Source: Winogradskyella sp. PG-2 (GTDB lineage Bacteria > Bacteroidota > Bacteroidia > Flavobacteriales > Flavobacteriaceae). From it: 64,000 nucleotides of DNA. The position numbers and the translations under genes were made by a program. The stretch spans positions 3,222,001-3,286,000 of the forward strand of contig NZ_AP014583.1 in NCBI RefSeq assembly GCF_000828715.1, read 5' to 3'. The notes beneath the pieces were generated by a model. It did not search any database and had not been told where the DNA came from. It saw only the letters and a program-made list of their open reading frames with translations. This document shows positions 9,373-18,216 of this stretch, piece by piece; position 1 is the first letter of the stretch, and each line of letters begins with the position of its first letter.

Positions 9373-9911
9373 GCTAATAATAATTCTTCATAATTCTGAG
9401 TGCTTAAATACTCTTGCTTTAGGTCTTTTAAATATTGAATAATTGATGATTTCTTTGGATGATTGTCTAATAAACAATTTCTTACATCTTCATCGTATAC
9501 AGTTATAATAAGATACCAATGCCCTTTTCTAGAACTGTAATTATCTTCAAACACTGTTAACCCAGCTTTTTCACTTAAAACTAAATCGACTAAGGCTAGA
9601 CCAATATTTGCCGTTTCATCATCTTTTCCAACTTCATGATACGATAAGTAAAAGGTTTCTCCATTTAGTTGAAATGGTGTGTTTAATCCAACATCATTAT
9701 TATTTAGATCATATTTCTTATTGATGTAATAGTAGAATTCATCAGCGTTTTTTGGGTCTTTAAAAATGAAAGATGTTTCTCTTGGAAGTTTTCTTTGAAA
9801 CTTCTTGGCGACCATTATTTTATAATCTTGCTTCTTAAATTTTGGAGCAACTTTTACAGGAATGCACGATGTAATTGCAAAAAAAACAAGTAAAACGGTT
9901 AGTTTTTTCAT
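9360..9911 (-). CDS. Lipoprotein of unknown function
   Basis: 183 residues. The N-terminus MKKLTVLLVFFAITSC is a lipoprotein signal peptide with a lipobox ending at Cys16. The rest is soluble, mixed alpha/beta, without motifs I recognise. It lies 47 bases downstream of the nth gene on the same strand and may be co-transcribed with it, though no functional link is evident. Confidence 0.7.
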   Translation of the reverse strand: MKKLTVLLVFFAITSCIPVKVAPKFKKQDYKIMVAKKFQRKLPRETSFIFKDPKNADEFYYYINKKYDLNNNDVGLNTPFQLNGETFYLSYHEVGKDDETANIGLALVDLVLSEKAGLTVFEDNYSSRKGHWYLIITVYDEDVRNCLLDNHPKKSSIIQYLKDLKQEYLSTQNYEELLLAKKS

Positions 9912-9958
9912 TGTTGATAGGTTTCTTTCCTATGTAACAATAATCAAGCCAAAACCCT

Positions 9959-10615
9959 TTAATTCTTTTTTTTATAATAATCATCTAAGACTGATTTCCT
10001 TCCTATAGTTTTAGTGATAATGTCCTTTTCTAAATCCCAACCACGAGCAGGTGAATATTCTCTTCCATACCAAATAATTTGAAGGTGTAAATCGTTCCAT
10101 AGCTGTTCTGGAAATAAACGCTTGGCATCTTTTTCGGTTTGAACTACATTTTTACCATTGGTAAGGTTCCAACGATACATTAGACGATGAATATGAGTAT
10201 CTACTGGAAATGCAGGAATACCAAAAGCTTGTGATAACACCACAGCAGCTGTTTTATGTCCTACCGCTGGTAATTCTTCTAAGTCCTCATAAGTTTTTGG
10301 GACCTCACCATTGTGTTTATCAATTAATATGTGAGATAAACCATGAATCCCTTTGCTTTTCATTGGAGATAATCCAACAGGTTTGATGATTTCTCTAATT
10401 TCTTCAACGCTTAGTTTAATCATGTCGTAAGGGTTATCAGCACGTTCAAATAATAAGGGTGTAATTTGATTAACTCTTACATCGGTACTTTGGGCAGACA
10501 TTAGTACAGCTATTAATAAAGTATATGGATCTTTATGCTCTAAAGGAATAGGGATTTCTGGATATAATTGATTTAACGTATTTATAACAAACTTAACCTT
10601 TTCTTGCTTAGTCAT
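9959..10615 (-). CDS. nth: Endonuclease III-type DNA glycosylase/AP lyase lacking the iron-sulfur loop
   Basis: 218 residues. The helix-hairpin-helix 'LEELPAVGHKTAAVVL' with catalytic Lys121 and the 'FPVDTH' segment with catalytic Asp139 are intact, so it should remove oxidised pyrimidines and cleave the abasic site. The C-terminus has no cysteine at all, whereas E. coli Nth carries a Cys-x6-Cys-x2-Cys-x5-Cys cluster there; this version ends 'RKSVLDDYYKKKN'. It is divergent from bcp. Confidence 0.92.
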   Translation of the reverse strand: MTKQEKVKFVINTLNQLYPEIPIPLEHKDPYTLLIAVLMSAQSTDVRVNQITPLLFERADNPYDMIKLSVEEIREIIKPVGLSPMKSKGIHGLSHILIDKHNGEVPKTYEDLEELPAVGHKTAAVVLSQAFGIPAFPVDTHIHRLMYRWNLTNGKNVVQTEKDAKRLFPEQLWNDLHLQIIWYGREYSPARGWDLEKDIITKTIGRKSVLDDYYKKKN

Positions 10616-10651
10616 TTCGTTGTATTTTTACAAAAACAAATTTAAGCAATT

Positions 10652-11107
10652 ATGACGCATTTAAAAGTAGGTGATAAGGCACCAAATTTTTCAGCAAAGG
10701 ACCAAGATGGAAATGCTATTTCATTATTAGATTATAAAGGAAAAAAATTAGTGGTTTTCTTTTATCCTAAAGCAAGTACACCTGGATGTACTGTAGAGGC
10801 TTGTAACTTAAACGATAATTACGATAGATTTAAAGCCCAAGGCTATGAAATCTTAGGAGTTAGTGCTGATAGTGCTAAGCGACAGTCTAATTTTAAAAAT
10901 AAATATGGATTTCAATATCCTTTATTAGCTGATGAAGATAAAGCCGTTATTGAAGCTTTTGGAGTTTGGGGACCTAAAAAGTTTATGGGTAAAGAATATG
11001 ATGGTATTCATAGAACAACCTTTATCATTGATGAGAATGGTGTTTTAGAGGATGTTATTACTAAGGTAAAAACTAAAACGCATACAGATCAAATTCTTAC
11101 GGATTAG
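10652..11107 (+). CDS. bcp: Thiol peroxidase of the Bcp/PrxQ family
   Basis: 151 residues, a thioredoxin-fold peroxiredoxin. The motif STPGCTVEACN holds the peroxidatic Cys and, five residues on, the resolving Cys typical of PrxQ. It reduces hydroperoxides using thioredoxin in the cytoplasm. Normal family length. Divergent from nth by only 36 bases, so the two share a control region; a terminator follows it. Confidence 0.95.
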   Translation: MTHLKVGDKAPNFSAKDQDGNAISLLDYKGKKLVVFFYPKASTPGCTVEACNLNDNYDRFKAQGYEILGVSADSAKRQSNFKNKYGFQYPLLADEDKAVIEAFGVWGPKKFMGKEYDGIHRTTFIIDENGVLEDVITKVKTKTHTDQILTD

Positions 11108-11121
11108 AAATTTATAAAAAT

Positions 11122-11153
11122 AAAAAATGCGACTAACTAGGTCGCATTTTTTA
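11122..11153. terminator. Bidirectional rho-independent terminator
   Basis: AAAAATGCGAC / GTCGCATTTTT with a 7-base loop between the convergent bcp and 11164-12624 genes; A-run and T-run on either side allow both directions. Confidence 0.9.
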
Positions 11154-11163
11154 TTTTTCTTTT

Positions 11164-12624
11164 TTAGTTTAAATTTTTATGCATTACCTCTTCAGATTCA
11201 CAACCAAATAAACTTTTCTCTTTAATTAATTTAGCAACACCTTCAGGCAACATTGTTTCCCAACCAGTCTCACCATTTGCAATCATTTTCAATACTGTTC
11301 TTGAGAATACAGATAGGTTTGATGTGTCAAAATCAGTAATATCGACAACTTTACCGTTGTATTTAAAGAACTTATATAGCTCTTTCATTCGTGGATGCAC
11401 TTTAAGATTTTCACTTGTTGTTAAGCTACCATCTTTATTTTCCATTGGGTAAAGGTAAACACGTAAATCTTTATAGAATAGTTTTCCAAAGGCTTCAAGA
11501 ATTCCACCACTTAAATGGCGATAGTACTTCTCATCAAAAATATCAATTAAGTTATTTACACCCATCGCAAGTCCCATTCTTGCTCTAGAATATTGAGAGA
11601 AGTATTCCACAAGTTTGTAATACTCTTGGAAATTTGAGATTAATACAGTTTGACCTAAAGAACATAGTAATTTTGCACGATCCATAAAATCTTGCTCATC
11701 AATTTCACCTTCCGCTCTTAGGTTAGATAAGGTAATTTCAAAAATTACTTGCGTCTTTTCTTTATCAACTTTATTCTCTTTTATGAACATTTCGTAAGAT
11801 TTCTCAAACATGTCCATATTCACTTTAGTAACAGGTCTAAAACTTCCTCTAAGTGTTAAGATATTTCTTTTGTAAAGCACACGAGCAGGTAAAACATTAT
11901 TACCATCTGGTGCAAACATAACAGCGTCTGTCATTCCGTTTTTAACCAGTTGTAAACTCATCAAACGGTTGTCTACGTCTTTAAATACTGGTCCAGAAAA
12001 ATTAATAGTATCAATTTCTAACTGATCTTGGTCTAAATGATCGTATAAATAACGCAATAATTTTCTTGGTTGATTGTATTTGTAAAAAGCACCATAAATA
12101 AGATTAGTACCTAATTTACCTAAAGTTTCTTGCTGTAATCGCGCATCAGTCTCTTTAAAACGAATGTGTAATACAATATCGTTATACTCTTGACCTGGTG
12201 CTACTTGATATTTAATACCAACCCAACCATGACCTTTGTATTTTTTTGCAAAATCTATAGTAGCAACTGTATTTGCATAAGAGAAGAACATTTTATTAGG
12301 ATGTTTGTCTCTTGTAATACGATGCTCTATTAAATTGACTTCGTGATTTAACATTTTACGAAGTCTAGCTTCAGTTACATAGCGTTTATCATCTTCAATG
12401 CCATAGATAGCATCACTAAAATCCTTATCATAAGCCGACATAGCTTTTGCTATGGTTCCAGAACCACCACCAGCTCTAAAAAATTGACGAACCGTTTCTT
12501 GTCCTGCACCAATTTCGGCAAAAGTTCCATAGATATCAGCATTAAGATTAATACGTAAGGCTTTATCTTTTAATGAGGGAATATTTTCAATATCCGCATC
12601 TCCTTTATACGTTATGTCCTTCAT
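11164..12624 (-). CDS. Conserved Bacteroidota protein of unknown function (486 aa)
   Basis: 486 residues, soluble, no signal peptide and no membrane segment. It contains a Gly-rich segment 'FFRAGGGSGTIAKAMSAYDK' near residue 48 and several conserved stretches. I recall that close relatives in Bacteroidota are variously labelled 'TonB-dependent receptor' or 'nicotinate-nucleotide adenylyltransferase'; neither fits what is seen, because there is no signal peptide or barrel and no nucleotidyltransferase HxGH motif. Monocistronic, bounded by a terminator. Best treated as a conserved hypothetical. Confidence 0.75.
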   Translation of the reverse strand: MKDITYKGDADIENIPSLKDKALRINLNADIYGTFAEIGAGQETVRQFFRAGGGSGTIAKAMSAYDKDFSDAIYGIEDDKRYVTEARLRKMLNHEVNLIEHRITRDKHPNKMFFSYANTVATIDFAKKYKGHGWVGIKYQVAPGQEYNDIVLHIRFKETDARLQQETLGKLGTNLIYGAFYKYNQPRKLLRYLYDHLDQDQLEIDTINFSGPVFKDVDNRLMSLQLVKNGMTDAVMFAPDGNNVLPARVLYKRNILTLRGSFRPVTKVNMDMFEKSYEMFIKENKVDKEKTQVIFEITLSNLRAEGEIDEQDFMDRAKLLCSLGQTVLISNFQEYYKLVEYFSQYSRARMGLAMGVNNLIDIFDEKYYRHLSGGILEAFGKLFYKDLRVYLYPMENKDGSLTTSENLKVHPRMKELYKFFKYNGKVVDITDFDTSNLSVFSRTVLKMIANGETGWETMLPEGVAKLIKEKSLFGCESEEVMHKNLN

Positions 12625-12714
12625 AGGATCTGGGTTTATAGCATTTAAGCAAAGGTATCAAATTACTATTGCAAACAAAAAAATAAGCTTATTTTTGTTT
12701 GAAAGGAAATTCGT

Positions 12715-13476
12715 TTGAAAATTACATTTTTAGGTACTGGGACATCGCAAGGAATTCCAATTATTGGAAGTGAACATCCTGTATGTTTAAGTGACAATTC
12801 AAAGGATAAAAGACTACGTGTTTCTATATTGGTAGAATGGGATGATTACACTTTTGTTGTGGATTGCGGCCCAGATTTTAGGCAGCAAATGCTAAGAGCA
12901 AAAGTTGAAAAACTTGATGGAGTAATTTTTACACATGAGCACGCTGATCACACCATGGGTTTGGATGACATAAGACCTTTTTTCTTTAAACAAGGTGACA
13001 TTCCACTTTTTGCACACAGACGGGTTTTTAAGGCGCTAGCAAAGCGATTTGACTATATTTTTACAACTGCAGATAAGTATCCAGGTGTACCAAGTGTTAT
13101 AGAGCATGAGGTTATAAACCAACCTTTTAAAGCTGGTAACTTGAACATTACGCCTATTGATGGTCTACATCATAAGCTTCAAGTATTTGGTTATCGCTTC
13201 AAAGATTTTGCTTATCTCACAGATATGAAGACGATAGCTGATGAAGAGATGGTGAAATTGAAAGATCTCGACGTTTTAGTTGTAAATGCTTTGCGTGTGA
13301 AACCACATATCTCACATTTTAATCTAGAAGAGGCTCTAGCTTTTATAGAAAAAGTACAGCCAAAACGTGCGTACTTAACGCATATTAGTCATCATTTAGG
13401 ATTTCATGACGAGGTGCAACAAAAATTACCAAAAAACGTTTTTTTAGCATACGATAACTTACAAATTACCATTTAG
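12715..13476 (+). CDS. Metallo-beta-lactamase-fold hydrolase (PhnP/RNase Z-like)
   Basis: 253 residues starting at a TTG codon, supported by an upstream GAAAGGAA and by the canonical first residues MKITFLGTGTSQG. The zinc-binding THEHADH motif is at about residues 75-81, with further ligands in 'LTDMK' and 'THISHHLG'. The family includes phosphodiesterases such as PhnP and tRNA 3' processing nucleases; the substrate here is not clear. It reads into the next gene, whose ATG follows its stop by two bases. Confidence 0.85.
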   Translation: MKITFLGTGTSQGIPIIGSEHPVCLSDNSKDKRLRVSILVEWDDYTFVVDCGPDFRQQMLRAKVEKLDGVIFTHEHADHTMGLDDIRPFFFKQGDIPLFAHRRVFKALAKRFDYIFTTADKYPGVPSVIEHEVINQPFKAGNLNITPIDGLHHKLQVFGYRFKDFAYLTDMKTIADEEMVKLKDLDVLVVNALRVKPHISHFNLEEALAFIEKVQPKRAYLTHISHHLGFHDEVQQKLPKNVFLAYDNLQITI

Positions 13477-13478
13477 AT

Positions 13479-13988
13479 ATGAAGAGTAGAATTTTTATGT
13501 ACTTGTTTATTTTTTCAATATTGCTTGTTATTTTTCAATATGTAAATTCTAAAAACATTATCGATAAATATGAAGAAGACATCACAAAGTATAAATCTAA
13601 ATTTGCAGAAAGTGAAAAGACTATTGCTGCTTTAGAAGAGCAAAATTTTGATTTGAATTACTTCAATATAGATCGTAATGATAATGCCTTAGATTACTTT
13701 GTTGCTCAAGGCTATAATACAGATGAGTTGATTTCAGCAATCACCGAAGGCCTTTATAACATGAATAACTATGAAGGGGAAGATCATCCTATTGTACCTT
13801 ATGTGTCTATGACAGGTTCTAAATTATTGATTAATAAAATTAGAATTATGAATCATAAATGGATTGCAGCTAATTTTACGGATGGTGAATTTTGGGGAGA
13901 AATATTTTTAACCTATTCTATTGATGAGAACAATGATTTAAAATATAAATTGGTGGAGTACTTTATGTATCCTAAGATTAATATTTAA
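13479..13988 (+). CDS. Membrane-anchored protein with short coiled coil
   Basis: 169 residues: one N-terminal membrane helix (about residues 5-23), a coiled-coil stretch (about 30-58), and a soluble domain. It begins two bases after the preceding hydrolase gene, so the pair is an operon. Its 3' end overlaps the convergent esterase gene by four bases. No recognised family. Confidence 0.7.
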   Translation: MKSRIFMYLFIFSILLVIFQYVNSKNIIDKYEEDITKYKSKFAESEKTIAALEEQNFDLNYFNIDRNDNALDYFVAQGYNTDELISAITEGLYNMNNYEGEDHPIVPYVSMTGSKLLINKIRIMNHKWIAANFTDGEFWGEIFLTYSIDENNDLKYKLVEYFMYPKINI

Positions 13989-14632
13989 ATATTTTTAACC
14001 AACCAATCTTTTAAGTCGTAAAAATTTTGTGGAGCTACTCCGTGTCCAACGGGATACTCTTTATATATATGGTTAATCTCCATAGATTCTAAAAGATTAG
14101 GAGCTTTTCTTGCCCAATCCACAGGAATCACCTGATCTACTGAACCATGGGAACAAAAGAAATTGAGATGTAATACATCCTTATTATCAATACGTTCTGG
14201 TAAAATGTCTTCATTAATATAACCACTTAGTGCAATTATATTCTTTACTTTCTTGGGATATGTTAGAGCAACGATATAGCTCAAAATAGTACCTTGGCTA
14301 AACCCTAGAAGTGTAACGTTATTTGAGTCTATTGCATAGGTGTTACTCGCGTAATCAATAAATTCAGAAATTAAATCTACAGATTGTTTCGCTTGCACAT
14401 TATCGTTCCACTTCCCTTTTTCAGAATCAAAATTTATAGCGTACCATGCATTTCCGTAGGGTTGCATTGGATAAGGAGCTCTTAATGAAATGATCATTAA
14501 CTCTTCTGGTAATTCAGAAGCAAAAGAGAATAAGTCATTCTCGTCACTTCCATAACCATGGCACATAATTAAAAGTGGAGCATTTTCTTTTAAAGACGAA
14601 GGCCTAGTAATATAATGTAAATTGGTGGACAT
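13985..14632 (-). CDS. Alpha/beta hydrolase, phospholipase/carboxylesterase family
   Basis: 215 residues. Nucleophile elbow GFSQG (about residue 111), acid in 'GSVDQVIPVDWA' and catalytic His in 'YPVGHGVAPQ' form the Ser-Asp-His triad of the carboxylesterase 2 family. No signal peptide, so cytoplasmic. Last gene of a tightly packed minus-strand operon that starts with the BatA-like gene at 18141. Confidence 0.85.
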   Translation of the reverse strand: MSTNLHYITRPSSLKENAPLLIMCHGYGSDENDLFSFASELPEELMIISLRAPYPMQPYGNAWYAINFDSEKGKWNDNVQAKQSVDLISEFIDYASNTYAIDSNNVTLLGFSQGTILSYIVALTYPKKVKNIIALSGYINEDILPERIDNKDVLHLNFFCSHGSVDQVIPVDWARKAPNLLESMEINHIYKEYPVGHGVAPQNFYDLKDWLVKNI

Positions 14633-14633
14633 A

Positions 14634-14966
14634 TTATTGACCTAGAGATTTAAACAACTTTTGGAACAAATCACCTAGCATAGGTATTTTATTTAATTTC
14701 CCAGTAATTGCACCAAAAATGCCATAAAGAAATAATACTGAAAAGAAGATCCAGAAAGACATACTTACCATCATACTATCCAAACTACTTACTATATAAC
14801 CAATAGCAATATAAAGAAGTCCTAAGCCAAGTGCTTGTCTTACATGAAATGTGGTAAACGTGTTGCGTTTCTCCTGATTCATAAAAAAGGCTATCAATGT
14901 TCCAATAAGTGTCAAGTAGGCTACTAATGCCAGTGTTTTACCTTCTTCTACTGTATTTTGATTCAT
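14634..14966 (-). CDS. Small membrane protein, DUF4870/Tic20-like
   Basis: 110 residues with three to four hydrophobic helices and a short 'TTFHVRQALGLGLL' segment, which is the hallmark of DUF4870/Tic20-like proteins. It starts one base inside the stop of the upstream dihydroorotase-like gene and ends one base before the esterase gene, so the operon is translationally coupled. Function unknown. Confidence 0.7.
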   Translation of the reverse strand: MNQNTVEEGKTLALVAYLTLIGTLIAFFMNQEKRNTFTTFHVRQALGLGLLYIAIGYIVSSLDSMMVSMSFWIFFSVLFLYGIFGAITGKLNKIPMLGDLFQKLFKSLGQ

Positions 14967-16219
14967 TATTTTAAAACAATTTTGTTGTTAGCGATTATAC
15001 CATAAGTCTCGCCTTTCAATGTTCTATTTAAAAATGCACTATTTTTAGATCTAGACGTAATATGAGATTTACTAAACTCGTATGTCGTCTCAGGGTTAAA
15101 TAGACTTAAATCTGCATTTTCTCCTTCGTTAATTGAGGTCTCAACTATCCCGTATCTAGTTCTTCCTTGTGTTAAAAGACTAATTGCTTTTTTAGTTGTA
15201 AATATAGTTTGAAGCGCACCAAAAGCAGATTCAAATCCAATAGTTCCGTACTTAGCATAATCAAATTCTATCTTTTTGTCTTCAATGTCTATTGGATTAT
15301 GATCAGTGGTCACCATGTCGATAGTGCCATCTTTTAGCCCTTCAATTAGTGCATTACAATCGTTTTGAGTTCGTAATGGTGGAAGTACTTTGTATCTAGT
15401 ATCAAAACCTTCTAAGCTATCATCAGTAAGGATTAAATTATGAATAGCTACACTACACGTTACATTTAGTTTATTCTTCTTAGCGGCTCTTATTAATTCA
15501 ACAGATTTAGCTGTAGATATAGTAGGAATATGTAGTTTACCTTCCGTGTATTCTAATAAAAATAAATCTCTTGTAACTTGAAGTTCTTCAGCCAATGTTG
15601 GATTTCCTTTCAAGCCAAGTTTAGTGCTATTAATATGTTCATTTGCAACACCACTTCCAGATATTTTAGATTCTTGGGGAAATGAGCAAACCAAACCATC
15701 AAAATTGCTTGCATATTGTAAAGCAATTTTCATAAGATTAGGATTAGAAATAGGCTTTTGATAATCATAAAATGCAACAGCACCAGCATTCATCATATCG
15801 TATAACTCTGCCAAATCTTTACTATCACTTCCTTTTGTAAGTGCACCAATTGGGTATAAACTCACCGCATTATCATTAGCCTTAGATTTTACAAAAGTAA
15901 TGTCAGCATAGCTGTCAATTACTGGGTTTGAGTTAGCATTAAGTGCTACAGCTGTAAAGCCAGAACAAGCAGCAGTTTTTAAGCCATTACTAATAATTTC
16001 TCTTTCCTCATAACCAGGTTCTCCCAAAGACACACTACTATCAAACCAACCTTGAGATACATGCAGGTTATCTAGCTTTATCTCTCTGTAATTTTTGGGA
16101 TTAGAAATGCGCTTAGAAATCTTAGCAATACGACCTTTTTCAATTAAAATATCAACCGTTTCATTGTGAAAATCACTTTTAGAATCAACGATGGTTGCAG
16201 ATTTTATGAGTGCGTTCAT
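14966..16219 (-). CDS. Dihydroorotase-like protein with degenerate metal site
   Basis: 417 residues, amidohydrolase fold, clearly related to PyrC. Most metal ligands are gone: the usual DxHxH after the first strand is 'FDSSVS' (about residues 58-63); the 'HxxHxST' element is 'LHIPTIST'; 'PHHLLL' is 'IHNLIL'. The Asp of 'TTDHNP' is kept. This resembles non-catalytic PyrC'-type homologues that scaffold aspartate transcarbamoylase, or a paralogue with another role. It overlaps the upstream BatA-like gene by ATGA. A true PyrC would have to be encoded elsewhere. Confidence 0.8.
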   Translation of the reverse strand: MNALIKSATIVDSKSDFHNETVDILIEKGRIAKISKRISNPKNYREIKLDNLHVSQGWFDSSVSLGEPGYEEREIISNGLKTAACSGFTAVALNANSNPVIDSYADITFVKSKANDNAVSLYPIGALTKGSDSKDLAELYDMMNAGAVAFYDYQKPISNPNLMKIALQYASNFDGLVCSFPQESKISGSGVANEHINSTKLGLKGNPTLAEELQVTRDLFLLEYTEGKLHIPTISTAKSVELIRAAKKNKLNVTCSVAIHNLILTDDSLEGFDTRYKVLPPLRTQNDCNALIEGLKDGTIDMVTTDHNPIDIEDKKIEFDYAKYGTIGFESAFGALQTIFTTKKAISLLTQGRTRYGIVETSINEGENADLSLFNPETTYEFSKSHITSRSKNSAFLNRTLKGETYGIIANNKIVLK

Positions 16220-18141
16220 TTAAGATATTTTAGAAGTAGTATTTCAATAATTAAAAATACTAGGGCAAAAATAACAAACCATTTCCATAACGCATTAATA
16301 GTTGTGCTACTTTTTATAGTATTAATTGTTGCTTCTAAACTAGAGTCTGTTGTAACAGTATCTAAAGTGCTTAAATCATAATAATTTAGACGACTTTCAT
16401 TTCGATTAAAATTAAAACTTAAATTCTGTAGAGCAGTATTCTTATTCATTACATTAAGAATACCAGCCGTATTGGGAAAATCTTCAGTTTCTAATACAAC
16501 CGCTTTGCTATATGTTTTTTGCAAAGGAATTACCGATGTTGCTTCAGAGTTTAAAGTTAAGATATCATCTTGTCCTATTGATGTTTGAATAGCTATAGAA
16601 TTAGGTTTGCCAATTGTATAATATAATTTTGAAAGCTTAAGACTTTGCAACCCAATATTATAAAGTACCGGAATTATTAATTGTGAATTTTTAAAGTTTG
16701 AATTAGTGTTGTTTAAAGCTGAAGAAAAAGCAAAAAACTTATCATTACCAACTAAAAAGGGAGTGCCATCTTCATAGGATAATACACTATTAGAATTTGA
16801 AGAAAAACGATAAGATATATCAACATTTGGGTATTGAAAATTAGTCACTTTAGAATAAAATGTATTTACTAAAAGTGGGTGGTCATAGTTGATAGAAGTT
16901 ATACGTGTTTTAGAAGTAATAATAGTATTATATATCGATATTAAATTATTTTTAAATAGTTGATTATAAGATTCTAAAGATATTTTACTTGAAGGTATTA
17001 TTAAGATGCTGCCACCATCTTTTTTAAATGTATTTAATGCAGTTTGAAGCGCAGAAGAGACTTCCTCAATTTCGTTGAGAACAATTAAATTTTGATTAGG
17101 AATTAAGTTGAAATTAAGTGTACTGAGATTAAAGCTTTTAAAATCAAATTCATCTTCAGTATAGATGCGTTTTAGAAACGAGTCGTCAGTGTTATTATTA
17201 ATAGCTAAGACTTTAATTTTTAGTTTCTCATTAATATTAAAATAGAACGTATTATCATATTGTAAACCTGCATCGTCAATAATTAATTTCCCATTAATCA
17301 CTGAATTATTTGGTATAGTAAAAGAAGCTTCAGTTTCCTTATTAACAGTGACAGAATTTTTAGCTAATAGCTCATCATTATTAAATAATGAAATGGATAC
17401 ATTGTCAATAGGTGCAGACTGATTAGATAAGGATACATTAATATCTAAAGTCTTGGCAGATGTATTAGAAATATAAAGACTATCAATACTAATATTAGAT
17501 GATAAGTTTGATTTTGGCTGTACTAACCTTAATTGTAAGGTACTATCTGCTTCAAAACTTAAAGGATTTGAATTTTGCTGAAAGTCTGACACCAGAATTA
17601 AGTTCTTTGTAGAGCCACCATTTTTAGAGAATAATTGTTTGCCTTTTAAGTAAGCTGCTTCATAGTTTAATTGTGAAGGCGAATGAGATAATTGAATTAA
17701 ATCATTCTTTAATGCTTTTACGGTTGTATTTCTGTAGGTATCGTCATTAGTAAAGAAACTAATGGTTTCGTCTTCTGGCAGTGTATTAATAATGTCTTGA
17801 ATAGCTTCATTGAGTAATGTTCCATTACTTCCTTTAGCCTGCATGCTAAAGGAATTATCTAAATAAATCACAGTTTCCTGAACCTCATTAAAGTCATCAG
17901 TATTCGGAATAAAAGGTTGCGCAAATGCAATGATTGCACATGCAAGTAAGAGCATACGCGATATTAAAGTCAACCATTTTTTTAGTTGAGAACTTTTTCT
18001 TGTCTGTAGTTTTACAGATTTTAAAAATTTTACGTTGGTAAATTGAACCTTCTGAAAACGCCGTAACTGAAATAAATGAATGAGAATAGGAATGACCAGT
18101 AAAAATAAAGCGTAAAGTAATTCTGGGTGTTTAAACTGCAT
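16216..18141 (-). CDS. BatA-like/von Willebrand factor A membrane protein
   Basis: 641 residues. The N-terminus 'FKHPELLYALFLLVIPILIHLFQLRR' (shown here only in part as a family mark: PELLYALFLLVIPILIHLF) is the aerotolerance-related BatA domain, followed by a second helix near residue 60 and a vWA domain with a MIDAS-like DNSFS near residue 94. A long periplasmic region follows, and a last helix lies at the C-terminus. In Bacteroidota such proteins occur in Bat operons or alone; the role is probably in envelope stress. It heads an operon with the dihydroorotase-like, DUF4870-like and esterase genes. Confidence 0.8.
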   Translation of the reverse strand: MQFKHPELLYALFLLVIPILIHLFQLRRFQKVQFTNVKFLKSVKLQTRKSSQLKKWLTLISRMLLLACAIIAFAQPFIPNTDDFNEVQETVIYLDNSFSMQAKGSNGTLLNEAIQDIINTLPEDETISFFTNDDTYRNTTVKALKNDLIQLSHSPSQLNYEAAYLKGKQLFSKNGGSTKNLILVSDFQQNSNPLSFEADSTLQLRLVQPKSNLSSNISIDSLYISNTSAKTLDINVSLSNQSAPIDNVSISLFNNDELLAKNSVTVNKETEASFTIPNNSVINGKLIIDDAGLQYDNTFYFNINEKLKIKVLAINNNTDDSFLKRIYTEDEFDFKSFNLSTLNFNLIPNQNLIVLNEIEEVSSALQTALNTFKKDGGSILIIPSSKISLESYNQLFKNNLISIYNTIITSKTRITSINYDHPLLVNTFYSKVTNFQYPNVDISYRFSSNSNSVLSYEDGTPFLVGNDKFFAFSSALNNTNSNFKNSQLIIPVLYNIGLQSLKLSKLYYTIGKPNSIAIQTSIGQDDILTLNSEATSVIPLQKTYSKAVVLETEDFPNTAGILNVMNKNTALQNLSFNFNRNESRLNYYDLSTLDTVTTDSSLEATINTIKSSTTINALWKWFVIFALVFLIIEILLLKYLK

Positions 18142-18216
18142 TCCTTTTTTGTAGACTTATAATTAAATCAAATATAGAAAATGCAAAGCGATAACTGCAT
18201 TTTGGTTTTGAGAATT

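Noticed and set aside
11164..12624. TonB-dependent receptor or NMN adenylyltransferase
   Set aside because: There is no signal peptide, plug or barrel, and no HxGH nucleotidyltransferase motif.
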